From Limnobacter sp. (GTDB lineage: Bacteria; Pseudomonadota; Gammaproteobacteria; Burkholderiales; Burkholderiaceae_B), in NCBI GenBank assembly GCA_029866125.1, contig JARWZZ010000018.1, positions 1 through 44,736 of the forward strand: 44,736 nt of DNA, in the 5' to 3' direction. The notes below the pieces were generated by a model, which was not told where the DNA came from, searched no databases, and saw nothing but the letters and a program-made list of their open reading frames with translations. A program made the position numbers and the translations under genes. This document shows positions 26,501 through 33,519 of the stretch, piece after piece (position 1 is the first letter of the stretch; each line of letters starts with the position of its first letter).

Positions 26501-26634
26501 GTACGGGTGTGATGGGCGGTATGACTGCCGCCACCATTCTGGCCATATTCTTTGTGCCTTTGTTTTACCGATTGATTGATCGTGCCCCGCGGGTGAATCG
26601 CCACCACGATCAAACAAAAGAAGGTGATGTATGA
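23512..26634 (+). CDS. acrB: RND multidrug efflux transporter (AcrB/MexB, HAE1 family)
   Basis: A 1040-residue inner-membrane proton-driven pump of normal family length, with AGGGAG before ATG 23512. The N-terminus FFIDRPVFAAVLSIFIMIAG is the standard first TM helix. The proton-relay pair is visible in TM4 (GIVVDDAIVVLENVER) and the matching Lys in TM10 (LLGLAAKNAILIVEFA). Two large periplasmic porter/docking loops lie between TM1-2 and TM7-8. It exports hydrophobic drugs, solvents or possibly terpenoids; the substrate range is not visible. Fifteen bases separate it from acrA, and its stop overlaps the next start (ATGA). Confidence 0.97.
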   Translation: MFSRFFIDRPVFAAVLSIFIMIAGLAAMTGLPISRYPEIAPPQVQVRAVYPGASASVLEKTVASPIENAINGVEGMMYMESTSSSAGVTEINVTFEIGTDPDQAALNVNNRVKQVENILPQEVRRQGVTVIKGSSNFLQVLAFYSPDGTYDDFYTSNYVTLNVLDAMKRIPGTTNVQIFGAKDYSMRVWIKPDRMAQLKLTAGDIAQAINEQNAQFAAGKVGQAPFPAGQELVYTITAQGRLSTAEEFENILVRVNPDGSSLRLKDVARVELGSRDYDFIGRMNGKPATLLGIFLQPGANALDVAEEVQATLDKLSPNFPKGLTYAIPYDTTQFVKVSIREVIKTLVEAMILVFIVVFVFLQNWRATLIPTLAVPVSLIGTFAGMYLLGYSINMLTLFGMVLSIGIVVDDAIVVLENVERIMHEEGLKARQAAIKAMKEVTGPVIAIVLVLSAVFVPIAFLGGLTGELYRQFAVTIAIAVIISGVVALTLTPALCVLILKAEHKKPNRFFDAFNRGFGKLTAKYVGGVRFMAMRPALGITLFLVMVALTAGLWKATPGSLVPSEDQGYYIAAVFLPDGATLERTDKVVSGVVDQIKANPANEFAIAFTGLDFLGGSFKNSAATMFITQKHWDERKDNVEALVGELYGRTAGVKEGLVLAFPPPPIDGLGQAGGFEFWIQSKTDASPAELSDVVQKFMEEAKKEPRLAGVQTLWRANTPQLFVDVDREKARAMGVNLNTVFDTLAASLGTYYVNDFNKFGRTWQVLMSADQQYRKSPEDIGNLYVRSNKGEMIPISALAKVSYSAGPETMTRFNNLPAVKLLGNGAPGISSGDALKAVEDVAAKVLPEGYVYDFSGASYQEKRASGSSTYALLLGALMVFLILAAQYERWALPLSVLLAMPFGIFGALLAVWMRDMTNDVYFQIGLVTLLGLAAKNAILIVEFAVLKREEGMSAFDAAIEAARLRFRPILMTSLAFILGVVPLAFSSGAGAGARTAVGTGVMGGMTAATILAIFFVPLFYRLIDRAPRVNRHHDQTKEGDV

Positions 26635-28130
26635 GAAATTTGAAAAATCAATCTGCAATGACCCATGCTGTTAAGCGCCATACTTCTAAGCCCGTGGTTT
26701 TGGCGTGTGTGTTGGCATCGTTTACGCTGTTGAGTGCGTGTGCTTCGTCAGTTAAATCGCTGGACAAGGCGGTACCCCAGCCTGATCAGCCCTTGAAAAC
26801 TGAAGTGCCAGCAGGCGCCAAGCCCCTGCGCCTTGCAGAAGTTGGTAGTGAGAAATGGTGGGAAATAAACCAAATACCCGAGTTGAATGCGGTCATTGAA
26901 AAAGCCTTGGCCCACAACACCGATGTGCGTTTGGCCGAGCAACGTTTGAATGAAGCAGGCGCCTTGTTGGGCCTTGCAAAAACTGACAAATGGCCTGCAA
27001 TTTTTGGGCAGTTTAGCAACACGCGCAACCGCCCCACACAAGCGGGTAATGTGCCTGTGTTTGGTAACCAAAATGTGTATGAAACCACCAACTTGACCAT
27101 TGCAGCCAGTTGGGAAATTGATTTGTGGGGCCGCATTCGTGATTTGGAAAGCGCAGCCGCAGCACAGTTTATGCAGCAGGGCTACAACCTCAAAGGTGTG
27201 CGGCTGACCGTGTCCGCAATGACAGCCACTTTGTACACCCGCCAGCGGGTTTTGGACTTGGTTGTGCGTTTGACTGAAGACACTTTGAAAAGCCGTGAAG
27301 ACGCACTCAAACTGGAAAAGCAGCGCTATGACGCGGGCTTGAGCAATGAGTTGGCCTTGCGGCAAGTGGAGTCGGAGTATTTGTCTGTGAAGGCCCTGCT
27401 ACCCGATTACCGCGAGCAACTGGCACAAAACACCACGGCCTTGAGCGTGATTGTGGGTGGCAACACACCGCCCATCCCCAAGCTAAGCACAAGCGGTTTG
27501 TACATCAACCCCATCATGATTGTGCCGGATGAAGCACCCTCTGAACTGCTGTTGCGCCGTCCCGATTTGATGGCAGCCGAGCAACAATTGTTGGCCGGCG
27601 ATGCCAATTTAAGTGCGGCACGCAAAGCGTTTTTCCCCAGCCTGAGTTTGACTGCTGCGGGCGGTCGGGAAAGCGCGATGTTTGACAACCTGTTTACCGG
27701 CCCAGCCAAGGTGTGGAACTTCAGCGCATCCATTACCCAGCCCATTTTTCAAGCGGGCCGTTTGAATGATTTGCAAGATGCCGCGGTGGCACGCCGCAAC
27801 CAAGCGGTGCTGAGTTACGAAGCTGCGATACGCAATGCATTCCGCGAGGTGTATGACGGCATTGCTTTGCAACGCGAAGCCCGCGAGCGCCTGCAAACCC
27901 GCGAGGCGCAGGTGGCCACGCTGAAACAAGTTGTGGCCTTGGCTGAAAAACGGGTTGCCGCGGGTGTAAGTAGCCAGTTGGAATTGCTGGATGCGCAGCG
28001 CAATTTGTTGAATGCTGAATTGGCTTGGGCCACAGCATGGGGTAACCAGCAGCGCGCCTTGCTGGCCATGGTGACTGCGCTGGGCGGTGGTTTTGATTCG
28101 CGGGTGCCTGAAACGCGGCCCGCGCAATAG
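26631..28130 (+). CDS. oprM: Outer-membrane efflux lipoprotein (OprM/NodT family)
   Basis: A 499-residue TolC-like channel that completes the tripartite pump. The lipobox TLLSAC (Cys37) marks a lipid-anchored outer-membrane factor. The two internally repeated OEP domains are evident: WWEINQIPELNAVIEKAL with LAEQRLNEA and WEIDLWGRIRD in the first half, and RRPDLMAAEQQLLAGDANLSAARKA... in the second. It starts at ATG 26631 inside the acrB stop (ATGA), so it is translationally coupled. The symbol is by family; orthology to oprM is not proven. Confidence 0.92.
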   Translation: MRNLKNQSAMTHAVKRHTSKPVVLACVLASFTLLSACASSVKSLDKAVPQPDQPLKTEVPAGAKPLRLAEVGSEKWWEINQIPELNAVIEKALAHNTDVRLAEQRLNEAGALLGLAKTDKWPAIFGQFSNTRNRPTQAGNVPVFGNQNVYETTNLTIAASWEIDLWGRIRDLESAAAAQFMQQGYNLKGVRLTVSAMTATLYTRQRVLDLVVRLTEDTLKSREDALKLEKQRYDAGLSNELALRQVESEYLSVKALLPDYREQLAQNTTALSVIVGGNTPPIPKLSTSGLYINPIMIVPDEAPSELLLRRPDLMAAEQQLLAGDANLSAARKAFFPSLSLTAAGGRESAMFDNLFTGPAKVWNFSASITQPIFQAGRLNDLQDAAVARRNQAVLSYEAAIRNAFREVYDGIALQREARERLQTREAQVATLKQVVALAEKRVAAGVSSQLELLDAQRNLLNAELAWATAWGNQQRALLAMVTALGGGFDSRVPETRPAQ

Positions 28131-28202
28131 AACTTCGCTTCAAATTTGAAATCGGCCGGGGTGCTAAGATAGGTTTTGCTACCTTCACCCCGCCGGTGCT
28201 TC

Positions 28203-28706
28203 ATGCCAAAGTCTTTTTTTCGAACCTCTGCCAAGCCCGATGAAGCTGCACGTGTGCGTGCCAGCAAGCCTTTTGCACAGGCCCGCAGCAAGGCGGACGG
28301 CTACATCAACAACAAAGAAAAACTGGCTGAGTTGGTGCAAGATGCGGCCGACAAAGCCGTGGCAAGCGGCAGTAAACCCCTGAGTGAAATGTGGGAACAA
28401 CTGACTGCTGCATTCCGCCTTGTAAAGGCCTATGCCAATGGCAGTTACCGGCAAGTGCCTTGGTCGTCGATTGTGATGATTGTGGCGTCTTTGTTGTATT
28501 TCGTAATGCCTGCAGATTTGGTGCCCGACTTTTTGTTTGCAATTGGTTTGATGGACGATGCGGCCCTGCTGGCCTACACCCTGAAAACGCTGAGTGACGA
28601 TATCGGCAAGTTTAAATCTTGGGAAAGTGCAGCAGAAAGTACAGTCGAAAGTACAACCGAAAACACACCCGAAAACACACCATTAAGCACCACCAAACCC
28701 GAGTAA
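28203..28706 (+). CDS. DUF1232 (YkvA-like) membrane protein
   Basis: 167 residues from ATG 28203; the ribosome site is weak. The DUF1232 core is recognisable: IVASLLYFVMPADLVPDFLF followed by GLMDDAALLAYTLKTL (about residues 93-130), a short membrane-associated domain of unknown function. The N-terminal part is basic and helical. The C-terminal tail is a low-complexity ESTxENTP run encoded by six 12-bp repeats (28623-28694), probably disordered. It follows the efflux operon by 72 bases and may be read through from it. Confidence 0.8.
   Translation: MPKSFFRTSAKPDEAARVRASKPFAQARSKADGYINNKEKLAELVQDAADKAVASGSKPLSEMWEQLTAAFRLVKAYANGSYRQVPWSSIVMIVASLLYFVMPADLVPDFLFAIGLMDDAALLAYTLKTLSDDIGKFKSWESAAESTVESTTENTPENTPLSTTKPE
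28623..28694 (+). repeat. 12-bp in-frame tandem repeats at the end of the DUF1232 gene
   Basis: Six 12-bp units, GAAAGTGCAGCA through GAAAACACACCA and TTAAGCACCACC, encode the ESAA/ESTV/ESTT/ENTP/ENTP/LSTT tail just before the stop. A different 12-bp unit (CCGCAAGTTCAC twice, then CCGCAATAGGGG) follows at 28738-28773, beyond the stop. Confidence 0.85.
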
Positions 28707-28755
28707 GTACCGCCTAAAAGTAGCCTTTTACTTTCAGCCGCAAGTTCACCCGCAA

Positions 28756-28790
28756 GTTCACCCGCAATAGGGGTGAACCATCCTGTTTTT
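28756..28790 (+). terminator. Possible intrinsic terminator
   Basis: GTTCACCC (28756-28763) and GGGTGAAC (28771-28778) form an 8-bp stem with a 7-base loop. A run of six T follows eight bases after the stem. The gap before the U-tract makes it imperfect. Confidence 0.45.
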
Positions 28791-28867
28791 TGCCTTCGCC
28801 ACAGCCCCCTGCTAATTGTGTTGAGTCTTTTTGATTTATTTATCACTTTGAGTCACACGGGGAAAAT

Positions 28868-30964
28868 ATGGGCACAACTCTCAACGTAGCAGCACTCCGA
28901 TCAATCAATAGCGCAGGCAATTTGGCGGGTGTATTCAAGGCCATGCAGGACAATCAGGTCAATCGTTCACACCTGACTCAGCTGTTGAATGACAGTGAAA
29001 AGGTGGGCCCTGCTCAGCTGGATTTGAGTACTCAAGCGATTATTTTGCGCAGCTCCCGTGGTGATTTTGAAGAGAGTGCAGCCTTGGTGAATTGGGCCGC
29101 GGCCAAGGGTGGCGTGTCGCGTAAAACGGTGGTGTCCAGCTTCATCAAGGGAAAGCAATCGGTGCTGTTTGTGCACCAAGTCGCCCGCTTGAAGCGCAAA
29201 GAAGCGGGGGAGTCGATGAAGGATTATTTTTCAGAAGGCGGCACCTTGGACGACGTGGCCGAGTGGCTGGCCAAGGCGGGTGCAATTCTGAAAACCGGCT
29301 TGGTACCTGATGGCAACGACGGGCTGTGGGGCTGGATCAAAGATACTGCGGGCGCGGTGGTGGATGCCGTTACTGGAGCCATCAACACGATTGCAGATGC
29401 AATTGCGGCAGCGGGTAAAAGTTTGGCGGATGCAGTGTCAGCCGTTGTGGGTTGGGCGCAAAATAAAATCAATGATTTTGTGGAAGCGGTGCTGGCTGCG
29501 GGTAAAAAGGTGTCGGAAATGTTGGCAGAGGCTTTGAAAAAAGGGCTCGCTGCGGTAAAAAAGTTTGTCACTGCAATTATTCAAGCAGGCCGTCAGGGCT
29601 TAGAGGTTTTGAACTGGGCGGTGGGGCAAGCGCTGGATGTGTTGAAGGCGGCATTGCAAGAGCTTGAGCGGCTATATGGGTCATTCACCACTTTGTTGTT
29701 GGAAATTGGCAAGATGGCGGTTGCGCAACTGAAGACGGCCATACGTGCAGTGATGGCACTTGGGCACACGGTGTTGGAGGTTGTGCAGCGGCTTGAACGC
29801 TTGGCTTACGAAACCGCCAAAATTATAGTGGGCGAGTTGATTGCCATGGGTAAAAGCCTGAAAGAAATTATGACTGCGGTTATTAATTTAAGCCGCTACA
29901 CCGCGCGAATTGTGTTGGATGGCTTGTTGAGTGCAGGCAAGTTGCTGAAAGACATTCTGACCGAGGTGGTCAGTAAAACTGCGCAGGCCATTTCTGTGAT
30001 TCTAGGCGCACTGAAAGACATGGGTAAAACCTTGGCTTACATTTTAGACTCGATGGCTGCATTTGTATCCACGCAGGCCAACCGCTTGATGGAGGCGCTT
30101 CGCATCATTTGGACTCAAACCAGTGAAATTTTGGAAGCGATTGCAGGCAAGGCTTTGCATGCAGTTAAAACCTTGCTGACTGCTTTATTGGGCACTGGCA
30201 TGCATTTGCTGGATGTGGTGAAAAACATCATTGTGGATGTGCGTGCAGCCTTCCGCGAAGGTTTGATCAAAGGCTTGATTGAGCTGGGTAAATCAGCCCT
30301 GATTTTGATGAAAGAGGCCGTAAAAATTAGCGCCGGTGTGGCGGCCACTTTGTTTGCCGTGTTGATGAATGTGCTGGGCTCGCACCGCAAATTGACAGCA
30401 GTGGAGCGAGCAGAGGCTGAGAAAGTTTTTGGTGTGTCGATTGACTTGGACATGGTGCGGTTGACCGATGCAAGCTTTGCCGCAGACTTCATTATGTGGA
30501 TGAACAAAAACCGCCCATTTACAACCATGTATGTGATTAACCATGGCTCAGGCGTCACGCTGCCCACCTCCACCTTGATTCATGAATTGACCCATGTGTG
30601 GCAAGCCGTTACATCTGGTGGGGTGTACATGATTGAGGCCTTGCATTCCCAGTTTTTTGGGCAGGGCTACAACCTTACGGTGCAAGACATTCAAAACGCG
30701 GCGGGCAACATCAAAAACCTAGAGCGCGAGCAACAAGCAGTGCTGGTGGAAGAGTATTGGAAAGCCAAATTCAACGGCCAGTCGATCGCCTTCCCTTTGG
30801 ATTTGATTGCGCCCTTGGCCACGCAAGTTTATAAAACCAAATACAAGCCGATTTCGGGTTGGTTTGAGCGGATTGATCTGGGTGATTTCACCCTAAACCC
30901 CAGCGTGGTGGTGCCCGCTCCAAAACCCGGCAGGGGCAGGCCTGGTCGGGGCCCTGGTCGATAA
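28868..30964 (+). CDS. Helical 29-residue-repeat protein with C-terminal HELTH metallopeptidase-like domain
   Basis: 698 residues with GGGGAAAAT before ATG 28868. An N-terminal domain (1-140) precedes at least eight tandem ~29-residue amphipathic units (about 165-500) that mostly open with (A/M/L)GK and end in ALL/LLS, for example AGKLLKDILTEVV and MGKSLKEIMTAVI. The segment is long, hydrophobic-amphipathic and without charged breaks, which suggests a rod, membrane or pore-forming part. The C-terminal domain (about 520-680) has LIHELTHVWQ (H572, E573, H576) and QAVLVEEYW (E628/E629), a zinc-peptidase-like arrangement. The tail is a basic Gly/Arg/Pro run. There is no signal peptide. It is coupled to the CHAT-like gene. 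Function is inference. Confidence 0.68.
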   Translation: MGTTLNVAALRSINSAGNLAGVFKAMQDNQVNRSHLTQLLNDSEKVGPAQLDLSTQAIILRSSRGDFEESAALVNWAAAKGGVSRKTVVSSFIKGKQSVLFVHQVARLKRKEAGESMKDYFSEGGTLDDVAEWLAKAGAILKTGLVPDGNDGLWGWIKDTAGAVVDAVTGAINTIADAIAAAGKSLADAVSAVVGWAQNKINDFVEAVLAAGKKVSEMLAEALKKGLAAVKKFVTAIIQAGRQGLEVLNWAVGQALDVLKAALQELERLYGSFTTLLLEIGKMAVAQLKTAIRAVMALGHTVLEVVQRLERLAYETAKIIVGELIAMGKSLKEIMTAVINLSRYTARIVLDGLLSAGKLLKDILTEVVSKTAQAISVILGALKDMGKTLAYILDSMAAFVSTQANRLMEALRIIWTQTSEILEAIAGKALHAVKTLLTALLGTGMHLLDVVKNIIVDVRAAFREGLIKGLIELGKSALILMKEAVKISAGVAATLFAVLMNVLGSHRKLTAVERAEAEKVFGVSIDLDMVRLTDASFAADFIMWMNKNRPFTTMYVINHGSGVTLPTSTLIHELTHVWQAVTSGGVYMIEALHSQFFGQGYNLTVQDIQNAAGNIKNLEREQQAVLVEEYWKAKFNGQSIAFPLDLIAPLATQVYKTKYKPISGWFERIDLGDFTLNPSVVVPAPKPGRGRPGRGPGR

Positions 30965-30969
30965 GATTG

Positions 30970-31950
30970 ATGCGTGATCGGCGTGCAGTCATCTGCCCTT
31001 TGGATTGGGCGGATGCAATCCGTGGCTTTTCAATGGGTGGAATTTCAAAAAGCGCGTCATCAATGAAAGTGATTCCAAGGCCTGAGTTGCATACCCTTGA
31101 ATATGTGCTGCATTCTGCAGACAAGGTGTTGTGCGATTCTGGCGCTTTGGATGATGTGGATTCCGCTGTGTTGGTTTTACCGCTGGAGTATGCAGAGCCG
31201 ATTTACTCGTCGATGTGGCCCCAGCCTGTGTTGCAGGTGGGTGAGGGAAATACCGCAAGGACGGTGGTGCTAAGCACGGTGTTTGCCGACAGCCCTGACG
31301 CTTGTTTGAAAGCCTTGGAATATCAGCCTAAACCATTCCAGCCTAAACCATCGCTGCCTAAACTCACAGGCAATGCAGGTTTGATGCGCTGGAATGTGAC
31401 TGCGCAATATGGGCCCATGTACGTCGACACTTTGAATGCTTGGGAAGCCGCGGGTGCCAATGTGTTTCACCCGGGCGATTATTTCAAGCCTGACCTTTTG
31501 GAGGCCTTGGCCAATATGACAGGCCACTGGGTTTATGTGGGGCATGCCGAAGTGGACCGATTGCGGGGTTATCAGCACATCGTTGCGTCCGACTTAACGC
31601 GCATTTTGAAGCGTGGTCCGCTGGACTCCACCTTGTGGTTAACCTGTAATACTTTGGCACACCGGGCTGATGTACTTTCACTGGGCATGGTGTGGTACTT
31701 GAGTGGCGCAGTCCGCTTGTTTTTAGGTGCTGTGGGCCCCACGGATACCCTAGAAAACCAGCATTTTTGTAAGCTTTGGTTGCATGCGCTTTTGGCATTC
31801 AAAGCCAACAAGGCAGCCCACACCCTTGCAGATGTGGTGAGGCAGGTGTTTTCAAGCGTGGGTTGGGTCGGCGTAAACGGTGCGGGCCGCGCACCGCTTA
31901 AACTGGGTCAGCATTACCGGATGTTGGGCAACCCTTGGGTTGGCTTGTAA
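30970..31950 (+). CDS. CHAT-domain (caspase-like) peptidase-like protein
   Basis: 326 residues from ATG 30970, only five bases after the stop of the helical-repeat gene, so the two are one operon. The C-terminal half follows the CHAT order: a His strand (WVYVGHAEVD, His192), a short SDLTRIL helix, a Cys strand (LWLTCNTLA, Cys226), then a helix-strand-helix (WYLSGAVRLFLGAVGPTDT, then FCKLWLHALLAF) that matches the FLxxGAxxVVGxxWxVxD pattern of CHAT proteins. The His-Cys gap (34 residues) is on the short side. Residues 1-150 are unrecognised and include a 15-bp DNA repeat encoding QPKPF. It may activate or process its neighbour; that is inference. Confidence 0.55.
   Translation: MRDRRAVICPLDWADAIRGFSMGGISKSASSMKVIPRPELHTLEYVLHSADKVLCDSGALDDVDSAVLVLPLEYAEPIYSSMWPQPVLQVGEGNTARTVVLSTVFADSPDACLKALEYQPKPFQPKPSLPKLTGNAGLMRWNVTAQYGPMYVDTLNAWEAAGANVFHPGDYFKPDLLEALANMTGHWVYVGHAEVDRLRGYQHIVASDLTRILKRGPLDSTLWLTCNTLAHRADVLSLGMVWYLSGAVRLFLGAVGPTDTLENQHFCKLWLHALLAFKANKAAHTLADVVRQVFSSVGWVGVNGAGRAPLKLGQHYRMLGNPWVGL
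31324..31368 (+). repeat. 15-bp in-frame tandem repeats
   Basis: CAGCCTAAACCATTC, CAGCCTAAACCATCG and CTGCCTAAACTCACA encode QPKPF/QPKPS/LPKLT in the hinge of the CHAT-like protein. Confidence 0.8.
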
Positions 31951-31986
31951 CCTTAGGTTTAGCCATAAGTTTAGTTATAAGGCAAG
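31951..31986. repeat. Degenerate 12-bp repeats just after the CHAT-like stop
   Basis: CCTTAGGTTTAG, CCATAAGTTTAG and TTATAAGGCAAG follow directly on the stop codon and fill the gap to the convergent FAH gene. Confidence 0.6.
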
Positions 31987-31996
31987 GCCTACGTTT

Positions 31997-32683
31997 TTAA
32001 ACCACTCGAAGTTTTAGCTTTGCCACGCCTTCCACTTCACCTTCCAAAAAATCACCCCGACTCACTGGCCCCACGCCCGAGGGTGTGCCGGTAAAAATAA
32101 CATCACCTGCTTTCAGTTCAAACAAGCGGGAAAGGTGTGCAATCGTTTCGGGGATGGACCAAATCATGGAAGACAAATCCCCTGTTTGCTTGCGGACGCC
32201 ATTGATGTCCAAGTGGATTTGGCCCTTTTGTGGATGGCCTATTTTGGATGCGGGTACCAGCGCGGTACAGGGCGCTGCATGATCAAATGCCTTGGCGGTA
32301 CTCCAAGGGTGGCCTTTGGATTTGGCGATGGCCTGAATGTCGCGCCGGGTCATGTCTAACCCCACTGCATAGCCAAAAACATGTTGCATGGCTTCATCAA
32401 CCGGTATGTTTGTGCCGCCAGATTTCAAAGCCACCACGAGTTCAATTTCATGATGCACATCGCTTGTGGCGGTGGGGTAGGGGAAGTCTTGTCCACCGCT
32501 GATCAAACTGTCTGGGTGCTTGTTGAAAAAGAAAGGGGGTTCGCGGTCTGGGTCGTGACCCATTTCCCTTGCGTGGTCTGCATAGTTTCTACCCACGCAG
32601 TACACCCTGTGGATTGGGAATTGCTGTTGGCTGCCTTCAATTGGGAGTGAGGGAACGGCTGGGGTAAATAAGTAGTTGGACAT
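31997..32683 (-). CDS. Fumarylacetoacetate hydrolase-family protein (fumarylpyruvate hydrolase-like)
   Basis: A 228-residue cytoplasmic metal-dependent hydrolase of the short FAH family. Visible motifs are YCVGRNYADHAREMG at the N-terminus, HHEIELVVAL (metal-binding His/Glu), GYAVGLDMTRRDIQ, AKAFDHAAPC and GDVIFTGTPSGVGPVSRGD. It most resembles the NagK/FAHD1 type that splits fumarylpyruvate or acylpyruvates in aromatic-acid breakdown. No other aromatic-pathway gene is nearby, so the substrate is uncertain. It is a single gene with a weak ribosome site. Confidence 0.88.
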   Translation of the reverse strand: MSNYLFTPAVPSLPIEGSQQQFPIHRVYCVGRNYADHAREMGHDPDREPPFFFNKHPDSLISGGQDFPYPTATSDVHHEIELVVALKSGGTNIPVDEAMQHVFGYAVGLDMTRRDIQAIAKSKGHPWSTAKAFDHAAPCTALVPASKIGHPQKGQIHLDINGVRKQTGDLSSMIWSIPETIAHLSRLFELKAGDVIFTGTPSGVGPVSRGDFLEGEVEGVAKLKLRVV

Positions 32684-32818
32684 GGCGCGGCGGGGTGGTT
32701 TAGGTCGTGATTTGGGTGTAGTTAGCGGTCAAGCAGTGCACTGCAAATAAACTAACACGAAAAAAGGGCCGGGGAGAAATTCCGCGGCCCAAGGGGTGAC
32801 ATCAGGGTAAAGAGGAGA

Positions 32819-32922
32819 CTGCTTAACTGATTGACTTATTAAGGTGACTTATTAATGTGACTTAATAAGCTGGCTTAATAAGTTGGCTTAATAAGTTGGC
32901 CAATTTAGCTAACCCACTCATT
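32819..32922. repeat. Seven to eight degenerate 13-bp tandem repeats 3' of the CpxP-like gene
   Basis: Units include TGACTTATTAAGG, TGACTTATTAATG, TGACTTAATAAGC, TGGCTTAATAAGT (twice) and TGGCCAATTTAGC. The array ends at the stop of the minus-strand CpxP-like gene. It shares the CTTAATAAG core with the array at 13389-13453, 19 kb away. Confidence 0.88.
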
Positions 32923-33328
32923 TGGCTTCCTTACGGTCGCGGTACTTCTGCTTCATGGCGTTGGCTTTTTCACGCTGTTCGGGGGTCAGAATCGTGTCCA
33001 TTTCCTTCATCATGGCTACGCGTTCAGCTTTCATTTTTTCATGGTGCTGGTCCATGATGGCACGGGCTTTGGTGCGCTGCTCTGGGGTCATTTCCAGTTT
33101 GTCGAACATACGTTCTGCGCGCTTGCCGTGCTGATAACCCACCTTTCCATGATGGCCGCCCTTGCCATTCATGTGGTGATGACCACCTTGTTTCATGCCT
33201 TCGCACTGACGGGTGTCTTCCGTGGTGGACACCACGGAAGGGTCACCACCGGAGTTGGCTTGTGTGGTGAATGGGATGGCCAAGGCCAAAGCGCTGATTG
33301 CTAAAAACGATTTGATTTTGTGTGACAT
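32918..33328 (-). CDS. CpxP/Spy-like periplasmic LTxxQ protein
   Basis: 136 residues with a Sec signal peptide (MSHKIKSFLAISALALAI..., cleavage near TQANS). The mature protein has a His/Gly-rich metal-binding-looking stretch (GGHHHMNGKGGHHGK) and the two LTxxQ-type motifs of the Spy/CpxP family (LEMTPEQRTKARAIMD and ILTPEQREKANAM). CpxP-type proteins damp the CpxA sensor and chaperone misfolded envelope proteins. It is divergent from the CpxR/CpxA-like genes, with a CpxR box in between. The coding region also contains a perfect 24-base palindrome (33217-33240). Confidence 0.82.
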   Translation of the reverse strand: MSHKIKSFLAISALALAIPFTTQANSGGDPSVVSTTEDTRQCEGMKQGGHHHMNGKGGHHGKVGYQHGKRAERMFDKLEMTPEQRTKARAIMDQHHEKMKAERVAMMKEMDTILTPEQREKANAMKQKYRDRKEAK

Positions 33329-33406
33329 GTTGAACTCCTTGTTCAGTGTTTTTGTTTCGACAGTTGCATTCTGCCGAGGTTCTCAGTAAACAAGGGTGTG
33401 CTTTGG

Positions 33407-33421
33407 GTAAAGAAAGGTAAA
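33407..33421. promoter_or_regulatory. CpxR box between the CpxP-like and CpxR-like genes
   Basis: GTAAA-GAAAG-GTAAA is an exact match to the CpxR consensus GTAAA-N5-GTAAA. A further single GTAAA lies at 33386-33390. The position fits control of the CpxP-like gene and autoregulation of the two-component genes. Confidence 0.75.
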
Positions 33422-33519
33422 GCTGGTCTGACGCTGGAATTGCACTGGTTTACACTTCATACACGGTTAACAACAGCGGTTGATTCAGTTTCATTTTTTG
33501 CTTTTACAGCGTAGGCCCC

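Noticed and set aside
28772..28804. GTGAACC...CCACAGC before the helical-repeat gene as a third Hrp-box
   Set aside because: The spacer is 19 bases, and the final A of CCACNNA is missing.
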